A DNA stretch of 64,000 bases from Pseudorhodobacter sp. E13. Its GTDB lineage: Bacteria > Pseudomonadota > Alphaproteobacteria > Rhodobacterales > Rhodobacteraceae. This document shows positions 1 through 10,204 of this stretch, piece after piece. The notes under the pieces were generated by a model that saw only the letters and a program-made list of their open reading frames with translations, was not told the DNA's origin and made no database searches. The stretch is taken from contig NZ_RPEN01000158.1 in NCBI RefSeq assembly GCF_003991405.1, forward strand, positions 124,001-188,000. The letters run 5' to 3'. A program made the translations under genes and the position numbers. Position 1 is the first letter of the stretch. Every line of letters starts with the position of its first letter.

Positions 1-25
1 AAAGACAACGACATGGGAGTGTCAT

Positions 26-1039
26 ATGCCCGATGGGGCCAAGCCCGTCCTTGATGTCCGGGGCTTGCAGACCGTTTTCCGCACGCGTGGCGGGGACGTT
101 CATGCAGTCAATTCCGTCAGCTTTCACCTCAAACCCGGCGAGTTGCTGGGTGTGGTTGGGGAAAGCGGTTCGGGAAAATCGGTGACGATGATGTCGTTGA
201 TCGGCCTGTTGCCGATGCCCCCCGCCGAGGTGCGCGCGGGTGAGGTGTTGCTGGGCGATGTCGATATTCTGAAAATCACGCCTGAACAGTTGCGCGATGT
301 GCGCGGACGGCGGATCGGCTTTGTGTTTCAGGACCCGATGACCAGCCTGAACCCGGTGTTCACCGTGGGCAATCAGGTGATGGAACCGCTGCTGCGCCAT
401 ATGAATATGGATAAAAAGCAAGCCTTTGCGCGGGCGGTGGAATTGATGGAACTGGTGGGCATTCCCGATGCGACCCGCCGGATGAAGGATTATCCGCACC
501 AGTTTTCCGGCGGCATGCGGCAGCGGGTGATGATTGCCATCGCGCTGGCCTGTGACCCCGAAGTGCTGATCGCGGATGAACCCACGACCGCGCTGGATGT
601 GACCATTCAGGCGCAGATCATCGAACTGGTCAAAGACCTGCGCACCAAGCTGGGCATGGCGATTGTCTGGATCACGCATGATCTGGGCGTGATCGCCGGC
701 ATCGCGGACCGGGTGATGGTGATGTATGGCGGGCAAGTGGTGGAACAGGCCCCGGTGAAAGAGCTTTTCGCCAATCCGCAGCACCCCTATACCCGCGCCT
801 TGCTGAAAACCATTCCGTCGGTCTCTGGCCAACGTGAGGCCCGGCTGAAGGTGATCGAGGGGCAACCCCCGATCCTTGGCGCGGCCCCCACCGCCTGCCC
901 GTTCAAGCCGCGCTGTGGCCATGCGTTTGATCGCTGCGGCAACGAAAACCCGCAGCGCCGCGCTTTGGGCGCCGACCCCGTGGGCTATGGCCATGATGTC
1001 GCCTGCCATTGGGATGCCCGCACAGGAGGGCCGGTTTGA
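26..1039 (+). CDS. Peptide/nickel ABC transporter ATPase, DppD/OppD type
   Basis: This is one of two nucleotide-binding subunits of a peptide-type ABC importer; it acts on the cytoplasmic face and hydrolyses ATP to drive uptake. The 337 residues carry Walker A GESGSGKS (near residue 46), the signature FSGGMRQR and Walker [12 protein letters not shown]. The C-terminal extension has four cysteines at about 291, 297, 304 and 327, spaced C-x5-C-x6-C-x22-C, as is usual in the oligopeptide_HP subfamily. The start is preceded by a GGGAG-like site. The stop overlaps the next ATPase start by one base (TGATG), so translation is probably coupled. The substrate cannot be read from the sequence. A promoter would lie outside the window. 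Confidence 0.95.
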   Translation: MPDGAKPVLDVRGLQTVFRTRGGDVHAVNSVSFHLKPGELLGVVGESGSGKSVTMMSLIGLLPMPPAEVRAGEVLLGDVDILKITPEQLRDVRGRRIGFVFQDPMTSLNPVFTVGNQVMEPLLRHMNMDKKQAFARAVELMELVGIPDATRRMKDYPHQFSGGMRQRVMIAIALACDPEVLIADEPTTALDVTIQAQIIELVKDLRTKLGMAIVWITHDLGVIAGIADRVMVMYGGQVVEQAPVKELFANPQHPYTRALLKTIPSVSGQREARLKVIEGQPPILGAAPTACPFKPRCGHAFDRCGNENPQRRALGADPVGYGHDVACHWDARTGGPV

Positions 1040-2109
1040 TGCTGGACGCAAAACCCGCAAAACCTTTGGTCACGGTCAAAGACCTCAAGATGTATTTCCC
1101 CATCCACACCGGGCTGTTCCGCCGCCATACCGGCGATGTGAAAGCGGTGGATGGGCTGAGCTTCACGATTTTCGAAGGCGAAACCCTTGGTCTGGTGGGC
1201 GAATCCGGTTGCGGCAAATCCACCGTGGGCCGCGCGCTGCTGCGCCTGTATGAGTTGACATCGGGGTCCGTGACCATTGACGGCGATGATATCGCAACCC
1301 TGTCGTCCGAGGAGTTGCGGCTCAAACGTCCCGCGATGCAGATGGTGTTTCAGGACCCGCAAGCCAGCCTGAACCCGCGCATGACGGTGGCCGCCATTAT
1401 TGGCGAGCCATTGGATGAGCATACTGATTGGAACGCCGAGAAAAAGCTGGCGCGGGTCTATGAGTTGATGGATGCCGTGGGGTTGAACCGCGCCTTTGCC
1501 AACCGCTATCCGCATGCGTTTTCGGGCGGGCAGCGTCAGCGCATCGGGATTGCGCGCGCCTTGGCGCTGAACCCCAAATTCATCGTTTGTGATGAACCGA
1601 TTGCCGCGCTGGATGTCTCCATTCAGGCGCAGGTGGTGAACCTGCTGGAAGATTTGCAGGAAAAGATGGGGCTGACCTATCTGTTCATCAGCCATGATCT
1701 TTCAATGGTGCGCCATATCGCGGACCGGGTGGCCGTAATGTATCTGGGCCGCATTGCCGAGCTTTCGCCGCGAGAGCCGCTGTATGCCGACCCGTTGCAC
1801 CCCTATGCCAAGGCGCTGCTGTCGGCGGTGCCGGACCCGGACCCCGAAACCGAAGGCAAGCGCCAGCGTATCATTCTGCAAGGCGATGTGCCCTCGCCTT
1901 CGAACCCGCCCAAGGGCTGCAATTTCTGCACGCGCTGCCCCGAGGTGATCCCGATTTGCCGCGAGGTGAAGCCCGAATTGGCCGAGGTGCGCCCCGGCCG
2001 CTTTGTGGCCTGCCACCTTGTGACCCCCGACAACCAAAAAGCGGCCCCCGGATCAACCGGCGGGCCCGAGGCAACAGAGCACAACCAACAAGGAGAACCA
2101 AAGAAATGA
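1039..2109 (+). CDS. Peptide/nickel ABC transporter ATPase, DppF/OppF type
   Basis: Second ATPase of the importer, 356 residues from the ATG at 1039; an upstream in-frame start at 1009 is rejected because AGGAGGG at 1024-1030 sits correctly for 1039. Walker [10 protein letters not shown], signature FSGGQRQR and Walker [11 protein letters not shown] are intact. The C-terminal tail carries cysteines at about 294, 297, 300, 307 and 325; four match the spacing in the partner ATPase and C297 is extra. The stop overlaps the binding-protein start (ATGA at 2106-2109). The order ATPase-ATPase-binding protein-permease-permease is unusual compared with dppABCDF, where the binding protein comes first. 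Confidence 0.95.
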   Translation: MLDAKPAKPLVTVKDLKMYFPIHTGLFRRHTGDVKAVDGLSFTIFEGETLGLVGESGCGKSTVGRALLRLYELTSGSVTIDGDDIATLSSEELRLKRPAMQMVFQDPQASLNPRMTVAAIIGEPLDEHTDWNAEKKLARVYELMDAVGLNRAFANRYPHAFSGGQRQRIGIARALALNPKFIVCDEPIAALDVSIQAQVVNLLEDLQEKMGLTYLFISHDLSMVRHIADRVAVMYLGRIAELSPREPLYADPLHPYAKALLSAVPDPDPETEGKRQRIILQGDVPSPSNPPKGCNFCTRCPEVIPICREVKPELAEVRPGRFVACHLVTPDNQKAAPGSTGGPEATEHNQQGEPKK

Positions 2110-3809
2110 AGATGAAATCCGCCCTTATGGGCGCTGCCTGCGCCTTTGCACTGGCCCCGTTTGCGGCCCAGGCCGAGCGTGGCGCCGATGGCCATGTCAA
2201 CGTGATTTACTGGCAGGCGCCCTCCATCCTCAACCCGTTCCTGTCGGGCGGCACCAAGGATGTGGAAAGCTCGTCGCTGATCCTCGAACCGCTTGCCCGC
2301 TATGACGAAAAAGGCAATCTGGTGCCCTATCTGGCGCAAGAAATCCCGACGCTGGCCAATGGTGGCGTGTCCGAGGATCTGACCACCATCACCTGGAAGC
2401 TGCAAGAGGGCCTGCTGTGGTCCGACGGCTCGCCCGTCACCTCGGCGGATGCGGTGTTCACCTGGCAGTATTGCACCCATCCCGAAGGCGGCTGCGCGCA
2501 GTTGTCGAAATATGAAGGCGTTTCCACGGTTGAGGCGGTGGATGATCTGACCATCAAGGTCACCTTCGGCGCGCCGCAGCCCAACCCCTATGGCCCGCTG
2601 GTTGGCGCACAATCGCCGATCCTGCAAAAGGCACAGTTTGAAAACTGCCTTGGCACCAAAGCTTCGGAATGCACCGAGCAGAACTTCAACCCGATCGGCA
2701 CTGGCCCGTTCAAAGTGGTGGAGTTCAAGACCAATGACGTGATCTCGTTGGAAGCCAACCCGAACTACCGCGATCCGGCGAAACCGGCCTTCGCGACCAT
2801 GACCTTCAAAGGCGGCGGCGATGCCGAAGCAGCAGGCCGTGCGGTTCTGGAAACCGGCGAATTTGACTATGCCTGGAACCTGCAACTTGCCCCGTCCGTC
2901 ATCGCGGGTATGGAAGCGGCTGGCAAAGGCAAGACCGTTGTGGGCTTCGGCACGCTGGTTGAGCGGATCGAGATGAACATGACCAACCCGTCGCCGGATC
3001 TGGCCGAGGGTGAGCGTTCGACGGCGGCGCATCCGCACCCGATCCTGTCGGATATGCGTGTGCGCAAGGCGCTGTCCATGGCGATTGACCGCGAAATTCT
3101 GGTCGAAGTCGGCTATGGCGCTGCTGGTCGTCCGACCTGCACGATCGTCCCGGCACCAGAGGTCTATGCGTCCAAAGACACCTCTTGCTTTACGCAGGAT
3201 ATCGAAGGCGCGAAGGCCCTGCTGGAAGAAGCTGGCTGGACCGTGGGCGCCGATGGCATCCGCGAAAAGGATGGCATGAAGCTGAAGCTGCTGTATCAGA
3301 CCTCGACCAACGCTGTGCGTCAGGACTTTCAGGCGTTGATCAAGCAGTGGTGGTCGGAAATCGGTGTGGAAACCGAGTTGAAGAACATCGCGGGTTCCGT
3401 GTTCTTCGGGTCTGACCCCGGTTCGCCGGATACTTTCCCGAAGTTCTATGCAGACGTGGAAATGTATGCCAACAACTTTGATGGCACCGATCCGCAAAGC
3501 TACCTTGCAGGCTATACCTGCGACAAGGCCCCCAGCCCGGCAAACCAGTGGCAGGGTGAAAACATCAACCGTTTCTGCGACCCGGCCTATGACGCGCTGG
3601 TTGCTGAACTGGGCCGCACCGGCGATATCGCCAAGCGCGGCGAGCTGGCTGTGAAAATGGCGGAAATGCTGTCCACCGAAACGCATACGATTGTGCCGCT
3701 GGTGGATCGTGGCCGGGTTTCGGCGCATTCCAACACTTTGGGCGGCGTGGTCCTGAACACTTGGGATTCCGAACTGTGGAATGCCGCTGACTGGTTCCGC
3801 GTGAAGTAA
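2106..3809 (+). CDS. Peptide ABC transporter substrate-binding protein (SBP family 5)
   Basis: Periplasmic binding protein of the importer, 567 residues. The start at 2106 follows AGGAG at 2091-2095 and gives a clean Sec signal peptide ([14 protein letters not shown], cleavage after AQA near residue 22). Upstream in-frame codons are read-through of the previous gene. Family-5 features include the [13 protein letters not shown] region near the N-terminus and the [12 protein letters not shown] helix near residue 325. The operon context gives the role: it captures the substrate and delivers it to the DppB/C-type pair downstream. A family-5 protein this long could bind peptides, opines or glycosides; the ligand is not predictable here. 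A hairpin follows the gene. Confidence 0.93.
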   Translation: MKMKSALMGAACAFALAPFAAQAERGADGHVNVIYWQAPSILNPFLSGGTKDVESSSLILEPLARYDEKGNLVPYLAQEIPTLANGGVSEDLTTITWKLQEGLLWSDGSPVTSADAVFTWQYCTHPEGGCAQLSKYEGVSTVEAVDDLTIKVTFGAPQPNPYGPLVGAQSPILQKAQFENCLGTKASECTEQNFNPIGTGPFKVVEFKTNDVISLEANPNYRDPAKPAFATMTFKGGGDAEAAGRAVLETGEFDYAWNLQLAPSVIAGMEAAGKGKTVVGFGTLVERIEMNMTNPSPDLAEGERSTAAHPHPILSDMRVRKALSMAIDREILVEVGYGAAGRPTCTIVPAPEVYASKDTSCFTQDIEGAKALLEEAGWTVGADGIREKDGMKLKLLYQTSTNAVRQDFQALIKQWWSEIGVETELKNIAGSVFFGSDPGSPDTFPKFYADVEMYANNFDGTDPQSYLAGYTCDKAPSPANQWQGENINRFCDPAYDALVAELGRTGDIAKRGELAVKMAEMLSTETHTIVPLVDRGRVSAHSNTLGGVVLNTWDSELWNAADWFRVK

Positions 3810-3817
3810 TCGCCTTT

Positions 3818-3846
3818 GGGTGGTCCGGCCTTTCGCCGGGCCACCC
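3818..3846 (+). terminator. Intercistronic hairpin after binding-protein gene
   Basis: GGGTGGTCCGGC pairs with GCCGGGCCACCC across a CTTTC-like loop. It lies between the binding-protein stop and the first permease and has no T-run. It is probably an attenuator or mRNA-stabilising stem that lets the binding protein be made in excess over the permeases, a common arrangement in such operons. Confidence 0.6.
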
Positions 3847-3888
3847 TTCCCCCCCGTTCAGACCAAGATATGACCTGAGGCGCCGCCT

Positions 3889-4911
3889 ATGCTGACCTTC
3901 ACAATCCGCCGATTGCTGCTGGCAATCCCGACGCTTTTGTTCATCTCTTTGGTGATTTTTCTGCTGCTGGAGCTTGCGCCCGGCGACCCATTGGCCGACA
4001 TGCCGATGACTATCCCGCCCGATGTGAAAGAGAAAATCCGCCTGTCGCTGGGGCTGGGGCGGCCAATGCATGTGCGCTATGGGCTGTGGCTTTATAACCT
4101 CTTTGTGACCGAGCCGCTGCATTGGTGGGATGCTGCGTTCCACACAACCTATTCCGAAGGGATGCAGCGCATCATCAGCTTCCAGACCCGCGCCCCGGTG
4201 TTTGACACGATTGCCGAGCGTATCCCGCAAACCTTGCTGGTGGTCGGCATGGGCTATCTGGTCGGCACACTGATTTCCCTGCCCATCGGCATCATCTCGG
4301 CTTACCGGCAGTATAGCTGGTTTGACCAATTCGGGACCTTTGTGTCCATGGTGGGCTTTTCAGTGCCGACCTTTGTGACAGGGGTGTTCCTGATCATCGT
4401 GTTCTCGGTCCTGATGCCCACCGATAGCATGTTCTGGCTGCCCTCGATCTATGACACCACGCATCAGGTCACCGACTGGGCCAGTTTCGTCAAGCAATTC
4501 AAACAGATGGCGATGCCTGTCTTTGTGCTGGCGCTGTATCAGGCGGCACAGGTCAGCCGCTATATGCGCGCCTCGATGCTGGATAACCTGAGCCAGGATT
4601 ACGTTCGCACCGCGCGGGCCAAGGGCCTGAGCGAGCGTGTGGTGCTGCTGAAACACGTTCTGCGCAATTCGCTTATTCCGGTGGTGACGGTGATCGCCTT
4701 GGGCGTGCCGTCGGTCTTTACCGGGGCCATCATCACCGAAAACGTGTTCAAGGTGAACGGGCTTGGCCAACAGCTTTTGCTGTCGATCCAAGGCAATGAC
4801 GCGCCGATGGTGCTGACGATTTCCTTCATCTTTGCCATCCTGATCGTGCTTTTCAACCTGATTGCCGATGTGCTTTACGGCATTCTGGACCCGAGGATCC
4901 GCTATGACTGA
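3889..4911 (+). CDS. Peptide ABC transporter permease, DppB type
   Basis: Inner-membrane permease of 340 residues. It starts with the typical B-subunit N-terminus MLTFTIRRLLLAIPTLL and has a large periplasmic loop (residues about 35-115) between the first and second membrane helices. The EAA-type coupling loop is visible as YVRTARAKGLSE (near residue 237), which docks on the ATPases. It ends DPRIRYD. The gene lies 79 bases after the binding-protein gene and its stop overlaps the next start by eight bases, so the two permeases are translated together. Confidence 0.95.
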   Translation: MLTFTIRRLLLAIPTLLFISLVIFLLLELAPGDPLADMPMTIPPDVKEKIRLSLGLGRPMHVRYGLWLYNLFVTEPLHWWDAAFHTTYSEGMQRIISFQTRAPVFDTIAERIPQTLLVVGMGYLVGTLISLPIGIISAYRQYSWFDQFGTFVSMVGFSVPTFVTGVFLIIVFSVLMPTDSMFWLPSIYDTTHQVTDWASFVKQFKQMAMPVFVLALYQAAQVSRYMRASMLDNLSQDYVRTARAKGLSERVVLLKHVLRNSLIPVVTVIALGVPSVFTGAIITENVFKVNGLGQQLLLSIQGNDAPMVLTISFIFAILIVLFNLIADVLYGILDPRIRYD

Positions 4912-5815
4912 TCACACTATCGACCTGAAGGCCGCCAAGCCCCGCAACCAGTGGTGGGATGTCTGGGATCAGTTCCGCACCCATCGCGGCGCATTGATTG
5001 GCATGGTGATCTTTGCCGTGATCGTGCTGGGCACCTTGCTGGGGCCGTTCTTTTGGGATGTGGACCCCAAGTTCATCAACATCCGCGCGCGTGAATTGGG
5101 GCCAAGCCTTGCGCATCCTTTGGGCACCGATCAACTGGGCCGCGATATGTTGGCGCGGGTTCTGGCCGGGGGGCGGATTACGATTGCGGTGGGCATGACG
5201 GCGATGCTGCTATCGCTGGTGCTGGGCACTTTGGTCGGGGTTTTGGCGGGGTATTTCCGGCGGTTGGATGGCATCCTGATGCGCCTGACGGATCTGTTCC
5301 TTGCCCTACCCCTGCTGCCGCTTTTGCTGTTGATGGTGATGCTGTTCCGCGAACCGCTGGTGCTGTCTTTCGGACCCGAGGGCGGGATTTTCATCCTGAT
5401 CGTTTTTGCTATTGGCGTCACCTCGTGGATGCATGCCGCGCGGATCGTGCGCGGCGATGTGCTGGCGCTGAAGGAACGTGAATTCGTGCTTGCCTCCCGC
5501 TCTATCGGGACGCCGGCGCGGCGGATGATCCTGCGCCATATCCTGCCCAACGTGATGTCACCGATCATGGTGTCGGCCACGCTGGGCGTTGCCAATGCAG
5601 TGATCACGGAAAGCGCGCTGTCTTTCCTTGGGCTTGGCTTTCCGCCGGATTTCCCGACTTGGGGGCGGCTGTTGAATGATGGTCTGCCCTATATCAACCT
5701 GTCGCCCGAACGGGTGATCTGGCCCGCGCTGGCGCTTTCGGCCTTGGTGCTGTCGATCAACTATATCGGTGATGGGCTGCGTGACGCGCTGGACCCGCGC
5801 ATCCGGGGCCGCTGA
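4904..5815 (+). CDS. Peptide ABC transporter permease, DppC type
   Basis: Partner permease of 303 residues from the ATG at 4904, inside the end of the DppB-type gene; the longer in-frame start at 4862 would overlap much further and is unlikely. It has the C-subunit N-terminal segment, a first membrane helix near residue 25-50, the LGTDQLGRDMLARV motif typical of DppC/OppC, an EAA loop EREFVLASRSIG, and the ending DPRIRGR. It closes the five-gene importer operon. Confidence 0.95.
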   Translation: MTDHTIDLKAAKPRNQWWDVWDQFRTHRGALIGMVIFAVIVLGTLLGPFFWDVDPKFINIRARELGPSLAHPLGTDQLGRDMLARVLAGGRITIAVGMTAMLLSLVLGTLVGVLAGYFRRLDGILMRLTDLFLALPLLPLLLLMVMLFREPLVLSFGPEGGIFILIVFAIGVTSWMHAARIVRGDVLALKEREFVLASRSIGTPARRMILRHILPNVMSPIMVSATLGVANAVITESALSFLGLGFPPDFPTWGRLLNDGLPYINLSPERVIWPALALSALVLSINYIGDGLRDALDPRIRGR

Positions 5816-6030
5816 ACCACCCGTCCCTTAAAATAAGACCAATCCCCCCGTGGCCGATGGCTGCGGTGGGACGCGGTTCTGCCATTGCCCCACAAGCGGA
5901 CGATTATTCGCGCGGCTTGCGCTGCGCGGAAAATCATCCCGCTCCGGCATCTTCGTGCGCCGTGTAACGGCATTGCCTTCGCCGGAAACTTCCTCCAAAC
6001 GGAACAAAATTCCGCATTCTGGAGTATCCG

Positions 6031-7083
6031 ATGTTCGAAACCCTTGGATTTGAGACTTTGACCCCGCGCAGCGCCTCGGTGATCCTTGGCCTTGCGATTG
6101 GTCTTGCCTTTGGCGTGCTAGCCGAGGTGAGCCGCTTTTGCCTGCGCCGTGGCCTTGTCGGCCCCAAGGCGGAACGGCAACCGGCGCTGGGGCTATGGCT
6201 GACCGCGCTGGCAACGGCGCTGATTGGCACGCAAGCTGCTGTGGCGATGGGCTGGATCAGCTTTGCCGAGCATCGCTTGCTGGCCAGTGATCTGCCGATT
6301 GCCGCGATCTTGCTGGGCGGGCTTGCCTTTGGCGCGGGCATGGTGCTGACGCGGGGCTGCGCCTCGCGGCTGACGGTGCTGACGGGCACGGGCAATCTGC
6401 GCGCGCTGACCGTGCTGGCCGTGTTTGCCATCACCGCCCATGCCACGATGAAAGGGCTTCTGGCCCCGATCCGCACCGGATTGGGAGAGTTCACCTTGCC
6501 GCTGGGCGATGCGATCAGCCTTGCCCACCTGCCCGGCGGTGCCGCGCTGGTGACGGCGGTGCTGGCGGCGGCGGCTTTGGCCTATGCGGCCCGTGCGCGC
6601 CTGTCGCTGCGCCAGATTGCGGCGGGCATTGCCATCGGCGCGCTGGTGCCGCTGGCATGGGTCGGCACTGGCTTTGTGCTGTTTGATGAATTTGACGCCA
6701 TCGCGATGGAAAGCCTGTCGTTCACGCTGCCACTGTCGGACACGCTGTTCTGGGCGATTGCTTCTACCTCGGTTGCGGCGGGCTTTGGCATCGGGCTGTT
6801 TGGCGGCTCGGTTCTGGGGGCAGCGTTGTCCTCGCTCGCCTCTGGGCGGTTCAAATGGCAAAGCTTTGCCACCCCTGCGGAAACCGGGCGCTATCTGGCC
6901 GGTGGCGCGCTGATGGGTGTGGGCGGTGTGCTGGCGGGCGGCTGCACCTTGGGGGCCGGGCTTGCCGGTGTGCCGACCCTGTCGGTTGCGGCCCTGCTGG
7001 CGATTGCGGCGATTGCAGGCGGTGCCGTGCTGACGGACCGGGTGCTGGCCCCCAAAGGCAGCACCGCCCCCGCCTTCGGCTAA
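6031..7083 (+). CDS. YeeE/YedE family (putative thiosulfate/sulfur-compound) transporter
   Basis: A 350-residue polytopic membrane protein with two homologous halves. Each half carries the family's glycine-rich cysteine motif: GMVLTRGCASRLTVL near residue 107 and VLAGGCTLGAGLAG near residue 305. In characterised members such as TsuA these cysteines line a path for thiosulfate; transport of a sulfur species is inferred from family only. There is no TusA-like or rhodanese partner next to it. CTGGAG upstream serves as ribosome site. It stands alone, with a strong hairpin at 7120-7148 just after it. Confidence 0.85.
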   Translation: MFETLGFETLTPRSASVILGLAIGLAFGVLAEVSRFCLRRGLVGPKAERQPALGLWLTALATALIGTQAAVAMGWISFAEHRLLASDLPIAAILLGGLAFGAGMVLTRGCASRLTVLTGTGNLRALTVLAVFAITAHATMKGLLAPIRTGLGEFTLPLGDAISLAHLPGGAALVTAVLAAAALAYAARARLSLRQIAAGIAIGALVPLAWVGTGFVLFDEFDAIAMESLSFTLPLSDTLFWAIASTSVAAGFGIGLFGGSVLGAALSSLASGRFKWQSFATPAETGRYLAGGALMGVGGVLAGGCTLGAGLAGVPTLSVAALLAIAAIAGGAVLTDRVLAPKGSTAPAFG

Positions 7084-7119
7084 GCCCAGCCTTCGGCCAA
7101 GGCCACAGACAGACCACAT

Positions 7120-7148
7120 AAGGCCCGCCCCTGATCCGGGCGGGCCTT
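7120..7148 (+). terminator. Hairpin terminator after YeeE/YedE gene
   Basis: An 11-bp perfect stem (AAGGCCCGCCC with GGGCGGGCCTT) and a 7-base loop lie between the plus-strand transporter gene and the convergent DUF3422 gene. The AAGG/CCTT ends lack a long T-run, but position and strength favour termination, possibly for both strands. Confidence 0.7.
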
Positions 7149-7263
7149 GTGCCATGCGACTTGCCGCGTTTCGCGTGCTACCGGCCTCCTCTCACGCTGC
7201 CTGAAATCAAACGGATCAGCGGGAATGATGAGACGCGAAGTTGCAAGACAAACGCGAAACGCT

Positions 7264-8544
7264 TCAGTGGAATTTCTTGCGGATACGCCGCACCATGGCC
7301 CAGACCCCAAGGATCACCAATGGCGCCAGCAGAGCCATCGTCACCCCTTTGGAAAGGCCCATCCCTTCGGTCAGCGGATAGGCGACATAGGCCAGCAGGT
7401 TCACCGCATAATAGCTGATCGCCACCACTGACAGGCCTTCGACCGTGGTTTGCAGGCGCAATTGCACATCGGCCCGCGCATCCATGCTTTCCAGCAGCCG
7501 CTGGTTCTGGGCAGAGCGTTCCACATCAACCCGCGTGCGCAACAGTTCCGCCGCGCGGGTGGCGCGTTCTGCCATGCTGCGCAACCGGGCATCCACCGAT
7601 TTCACCGTCCGCATCGCGGGGTCATAGCGGCGCATCATGAACTCGCCAAAGGTTTGCCGCCCCTGCACCCGCACCTCGCGCAGCACCGAGATACGCTGGT
7701 TCACAATGGCCTCATAAGCCTCGGTCGCGCCGAAACGAAAGCTGAACTGCACCGCAAGGCTTTCCAGTTCGGCCGAGATTTCCAGCAAGGTCTGAAGCAC
7801 CTGATCGGGGGAACGATCGGCGGTGTTCATGCCGGAAATAAGCTGTGACAGCCTTGGGTCCAGCTCATTCAGCCGCGCGCTGAGCGCCCGCGCCCGCACC
7901 AGCCCCAGCATCGACATGGCGCGGTAGGTTTCCACCTCGCACAGGCGCTGCACGATGCGGCCCACGCGCCGCCCCTCGGCCCCTTTTTCGACAAAGACGG
8001 CAAAGCGCATATGGCCCGCCGCATCAATCCGGAAATCCCCGGCGATCACCGCTGCGCCATCGACCACCCGCGCAATCGCAAGGCTTTCGGGCACGAACCA
8101 TTGATCAAGGTGTTCCAGCAAGGTTGCCTCATCCGTCATCTCCTCCACCCGGATCAAGACCGAGGTCAGCCGCACGCCCGGTGCCGTTGCCAGCCAGTCG
8201 GCGGGGAACACATCTGCCTCCATCGGGTCAAAGGCGCGGACGGAATTACCCGCCCCAAAGGCGCTGTAGGTCACGAATTCGGTGTGGTTTTCCCATTTCA
8301 GCTCATGCCGGCCCAAGGGTCCGGAAAAATGCGTGGCATCGGGTTGCGGATGGGCCGAGCCGTGACGATCCAGCAAGGCCAGCAAATGCGCCCTGTCTGC
8401 CGCACGGTCGCGGTTGACGGCGCGGTTTTCCTCTTTGATCGCCACATAGACCGCATGGCAAGGCACCGGCAACGACGGGAAGGGCCGCGCGTGCAGCTCA
8501 TTGACCAAAGCATAGCGCAGCGGGTGGTCTTTTATCTTTGGCAT
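7264..8544 (-). CDS. DUF3422 family membrane-anchored protein
   Basis: A 426-residue protein. The start MPKIKDHPLRYALVNELHARPF is chosen over a longer frame because GAGGA precedes it and homologues of this family begin here. The NELHARPFP segment near residue 13 is the family hallmark. The central part is helical and charged, and the C-terminus has two predicted membrane helices (about 375-395 and 400-420) ending VRRIRKKFH, so the bulk faces one side of the inner membrane. Its function is not known; no enzyme motif was recognised. It sits alone, 211 bases from pntB on the same strand, so cotranscription with pntAB is possible but not shown. Confidence 0.85.
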   Translation of the reverse strand: MPKIKDHPLRYALVNELHARPFPSLPVPCHAVYVAIKEENRAVNRDRAADRAHLLALLDRHGSAHPQPDATHFSGPLGRHELKWENHTEFVTYSAFGAGNSVRAFDPMEADVFPADWLATAPGVRLTSVLIRVEEMTDEATLLEHLDQWFVPESLAIARVVDGAAVIAGDFRIDAAGHMRFAVFVEKGAEGRRVGRIVQRLCEVETYRAMSMLGLVRARALSARLNELDPRLSQLISGMNTADRSPDQVLQTLLEISAELESLAVQFSFRFGATEAYEAIVNQRISVLREVRVQGRQTFGEFMMRRYDPAMRTVKSVDARLRSMAERATRAAELLRTRVDVERSAQNQRLLESMDARADVQLRLQTTVEGLSVVAISYYAVNLLAYVAYPLTEGMGLSKGVTMALLAPLVILGVWAMVRRIRKKFH

Positions 8545-8701
8545 AGGGTCCTCAACGGCGGTGATTGCCCCTAAAAAACGGGGCGGGGCGGCATTTGTAA
8601 ATTCCCCAAGCCCCGTATTGCCAGAGCGCAACGGTATACTGGTATTTCCGCCACGCCCCCGAAACGCCTCGCGGCAAAGGCAGCCATGCCCCGAATGCAC
8701 T

Positions 8702-8727
8702 GCGCCCCGCCGTTGCCAGCGGGGCGC
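8702..8727 (-). terminator. Hairpin downstream of pntAB
   Basis: A 9-bp perfect stem (GCGCCCCGC with GCGGGGCGC) and an 8-base loop lie 28 bases past the pntB stop on the minus strand. No T-run follows, so it is either a factor-dependent end or a 3'-stabilising stem for the pntAB message. Confidence 0.55.
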
Positions 8728-8755
8728 GTGTGGTTTTGGCGATCCTGCCCGAGGG

Positions 8756-10189
8756 TCAGTCGATCATCGGCAGCAACGCATCCAGCGATTTTTTGGCATC
8801 ACCATAGAACATCCGTGTATTGTCCTTGTAGAACAACGGGTTCTCGATCCCGGAATATCCGGTGCCTTGGCCGCGTTTGGATACGAACACCTGTTTCGCC
8901 TTCCAGCATTCCAACACCGGCATACCCGCGATGGGGCTGTTCGGGTCTTCTTGTGCGGCGGGGTTCACGATGTCGTTCGAGCCGATCACAATCGCCACAT
9001 CCGTCGAGGGGAAATCTTCGTTGATTTCATCCATCTCCAGCACGATGTCATAGGGCACTTTGGCCTCGGCCAGCAGCACGTTCATATGGCCCGGCAAACG
9101 GCCCGCAACCGGGTGGATGGCAAAGCGCACATTCTTGCCCTTGGCCCGCAGCTTGCGCGTCAGTTCAGATACAGCCTGCTGCGCCTGCGCCACCGCCATG
9201 CCATAGCCCGGAATGATGATGATGCTATCGGCCTCGTTCAGCGCGGCAGCCACACCTTCGGTATCGATGGCGATCTGCTCTCCGCTGATTTCCATGGCGG
9301 GGCCGGTGGTGCCACCAAAGCCGCCAAGGATGACCGAGATGAAGCTGCGGTTCATCGCCTTGCACATGATATAGGACAGGATCGCACCCGAGGAGCCGAC
9401 AAGCGCCCCCACCACGATCAGCAAGTCATTGGACAAGGAGAAACCGATCGCCGCCGCCGCCCAGCCGGAATAGCTGTTCAGCATCGACACCACGACCGGC
9501 ATATCCGCGCCGCCGATGCCCATGATCAGGTGATAGCCGATGAAGAAGGCCAGCAAGGTCATCACGATCAGCGCCATGGCCGAAGCGGTTTGCAGATAAA
9601 CCACCAGCATCAGCACCGACCCGATCGCCGCCGCCGCGTTCAGAATATGCCCGCCAGGCAGCTTGTTGGCCTTGCCATCCACCTTGCCCGCCAGCTTGCC
9701 ATAAGCAATGACCGAGCCGGTAAAGGTGACGGCCCCGATGAACACACCCAGGAACACCTCTACCCGCAGGATGGTCAGTTCCACCGCCGTCTTATGCGCC
9801 AGAATGGCGGCAAACCCTTCCAGCGCGTGCCGCTGATCTTCGGGTGTGGCGGCCACGAAAGCGGCCTCGATATGGGCGTTATAGCCGATGAACACCGCCG
9901 CCAAACCGACGAGGCTGTGCATCGCGGCCACAAGCTGCGGCATTTCTGTCATCTGCACGCGTTGGGCCACGACCCAACCAATCGCGCCGCCTGCGGCGAT
10001 CATCAGCAGCGACAGAACCCAGTTGCCTGCCCCCGGCCCGATCACGGTGGCCAGCACGGCCAAGGCCATGCCCGCAATCCCATACCAGACCGCGCGTTTT
10101 GCGCTTTCCTGCCCCGACAGACCGCCAAGCGACTGAATGAACAGCACGGCTGCCACAACATAAGCGGCTGTTGTAAATCCGTATTCCAT
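8756..10189 (-). CDS. pntB: NAD(P) transhydrogenase subunit beta
   Basis: The beta subunit of the proton-translocating transhydrogenase, which uses the proton gradient to transfer hydride from NADH to NADP+ and so supplies NADPH. The 477 residues have an N-terminal block of about nine membrane helices (to residue 270) and a C-terminal NADP(H)-binding domain III with [14 protein letters not shown] (near 295) and [15 protein letters not shown] (near 405). Length is close to E. coli PntB (462). It starts 15 bases after pntA with a GAGG site, so the two subunits share a message. Confidence 0.97.
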   Translation of the reverse strand: MEYGFTTAAYVVAAVLFIQSLGGLSGQESAKRAVWYGIAGMALAVLATVIGPGAGNWVLSLLMIAAGGAIGWVVAQRVQMTEMPQLVAAMHSLVGLAAVFIGYNAHIEAAFVAATPEDQRHALEGFAAILAHKTAVELTILRVEVFLGVFIGAVTFTGSVIAYGKLAGKVDGKANKLPGGHILNAAAAIGSVLMLVVYLQTASAMALIVMTLLAFFIGYHLIMGIGGADMPVVVSMLNSYSGWAAAAIGFSLSNDLLIVVGALVGSSGAILSYIMCKAMNRSFISVILGGFGGTTGPAMEISGEQIAIDTEGVAAALNEADSIIIIPGYGMAVAQAQQAVSELTRKLRAKGKNVRFAIHPVAGRLPGHMNVLLAEAKVPYDIVLEMDEINEDFPSTDVAIVIGSNDIVNPAAQEDPNSPIAGMPVLECWKAKQVFVSKRGQGTGYSGIENPLFYKDNTRMFYGDAKKSLDALLPMID

Positions 10190-10204
10190 AATCCTCGCCC
10201 CCGC

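Noticed and set aside
1803-3728. A 641-residue open frame on the minus strand
   Set aside because: It is antisense to the ABC ATPase and binding-protein genes, which have strong motifs and ribosome sites. The frame has no recognisable domain.
5902-5936. Imperfect hairpin between the importer operon and the YeeE/YedE gene
   Set aside because: The stem has at least two mismatches and a large loop; it could be a chance pairing in GC-rich DNA, so it is not listed as a terminator.
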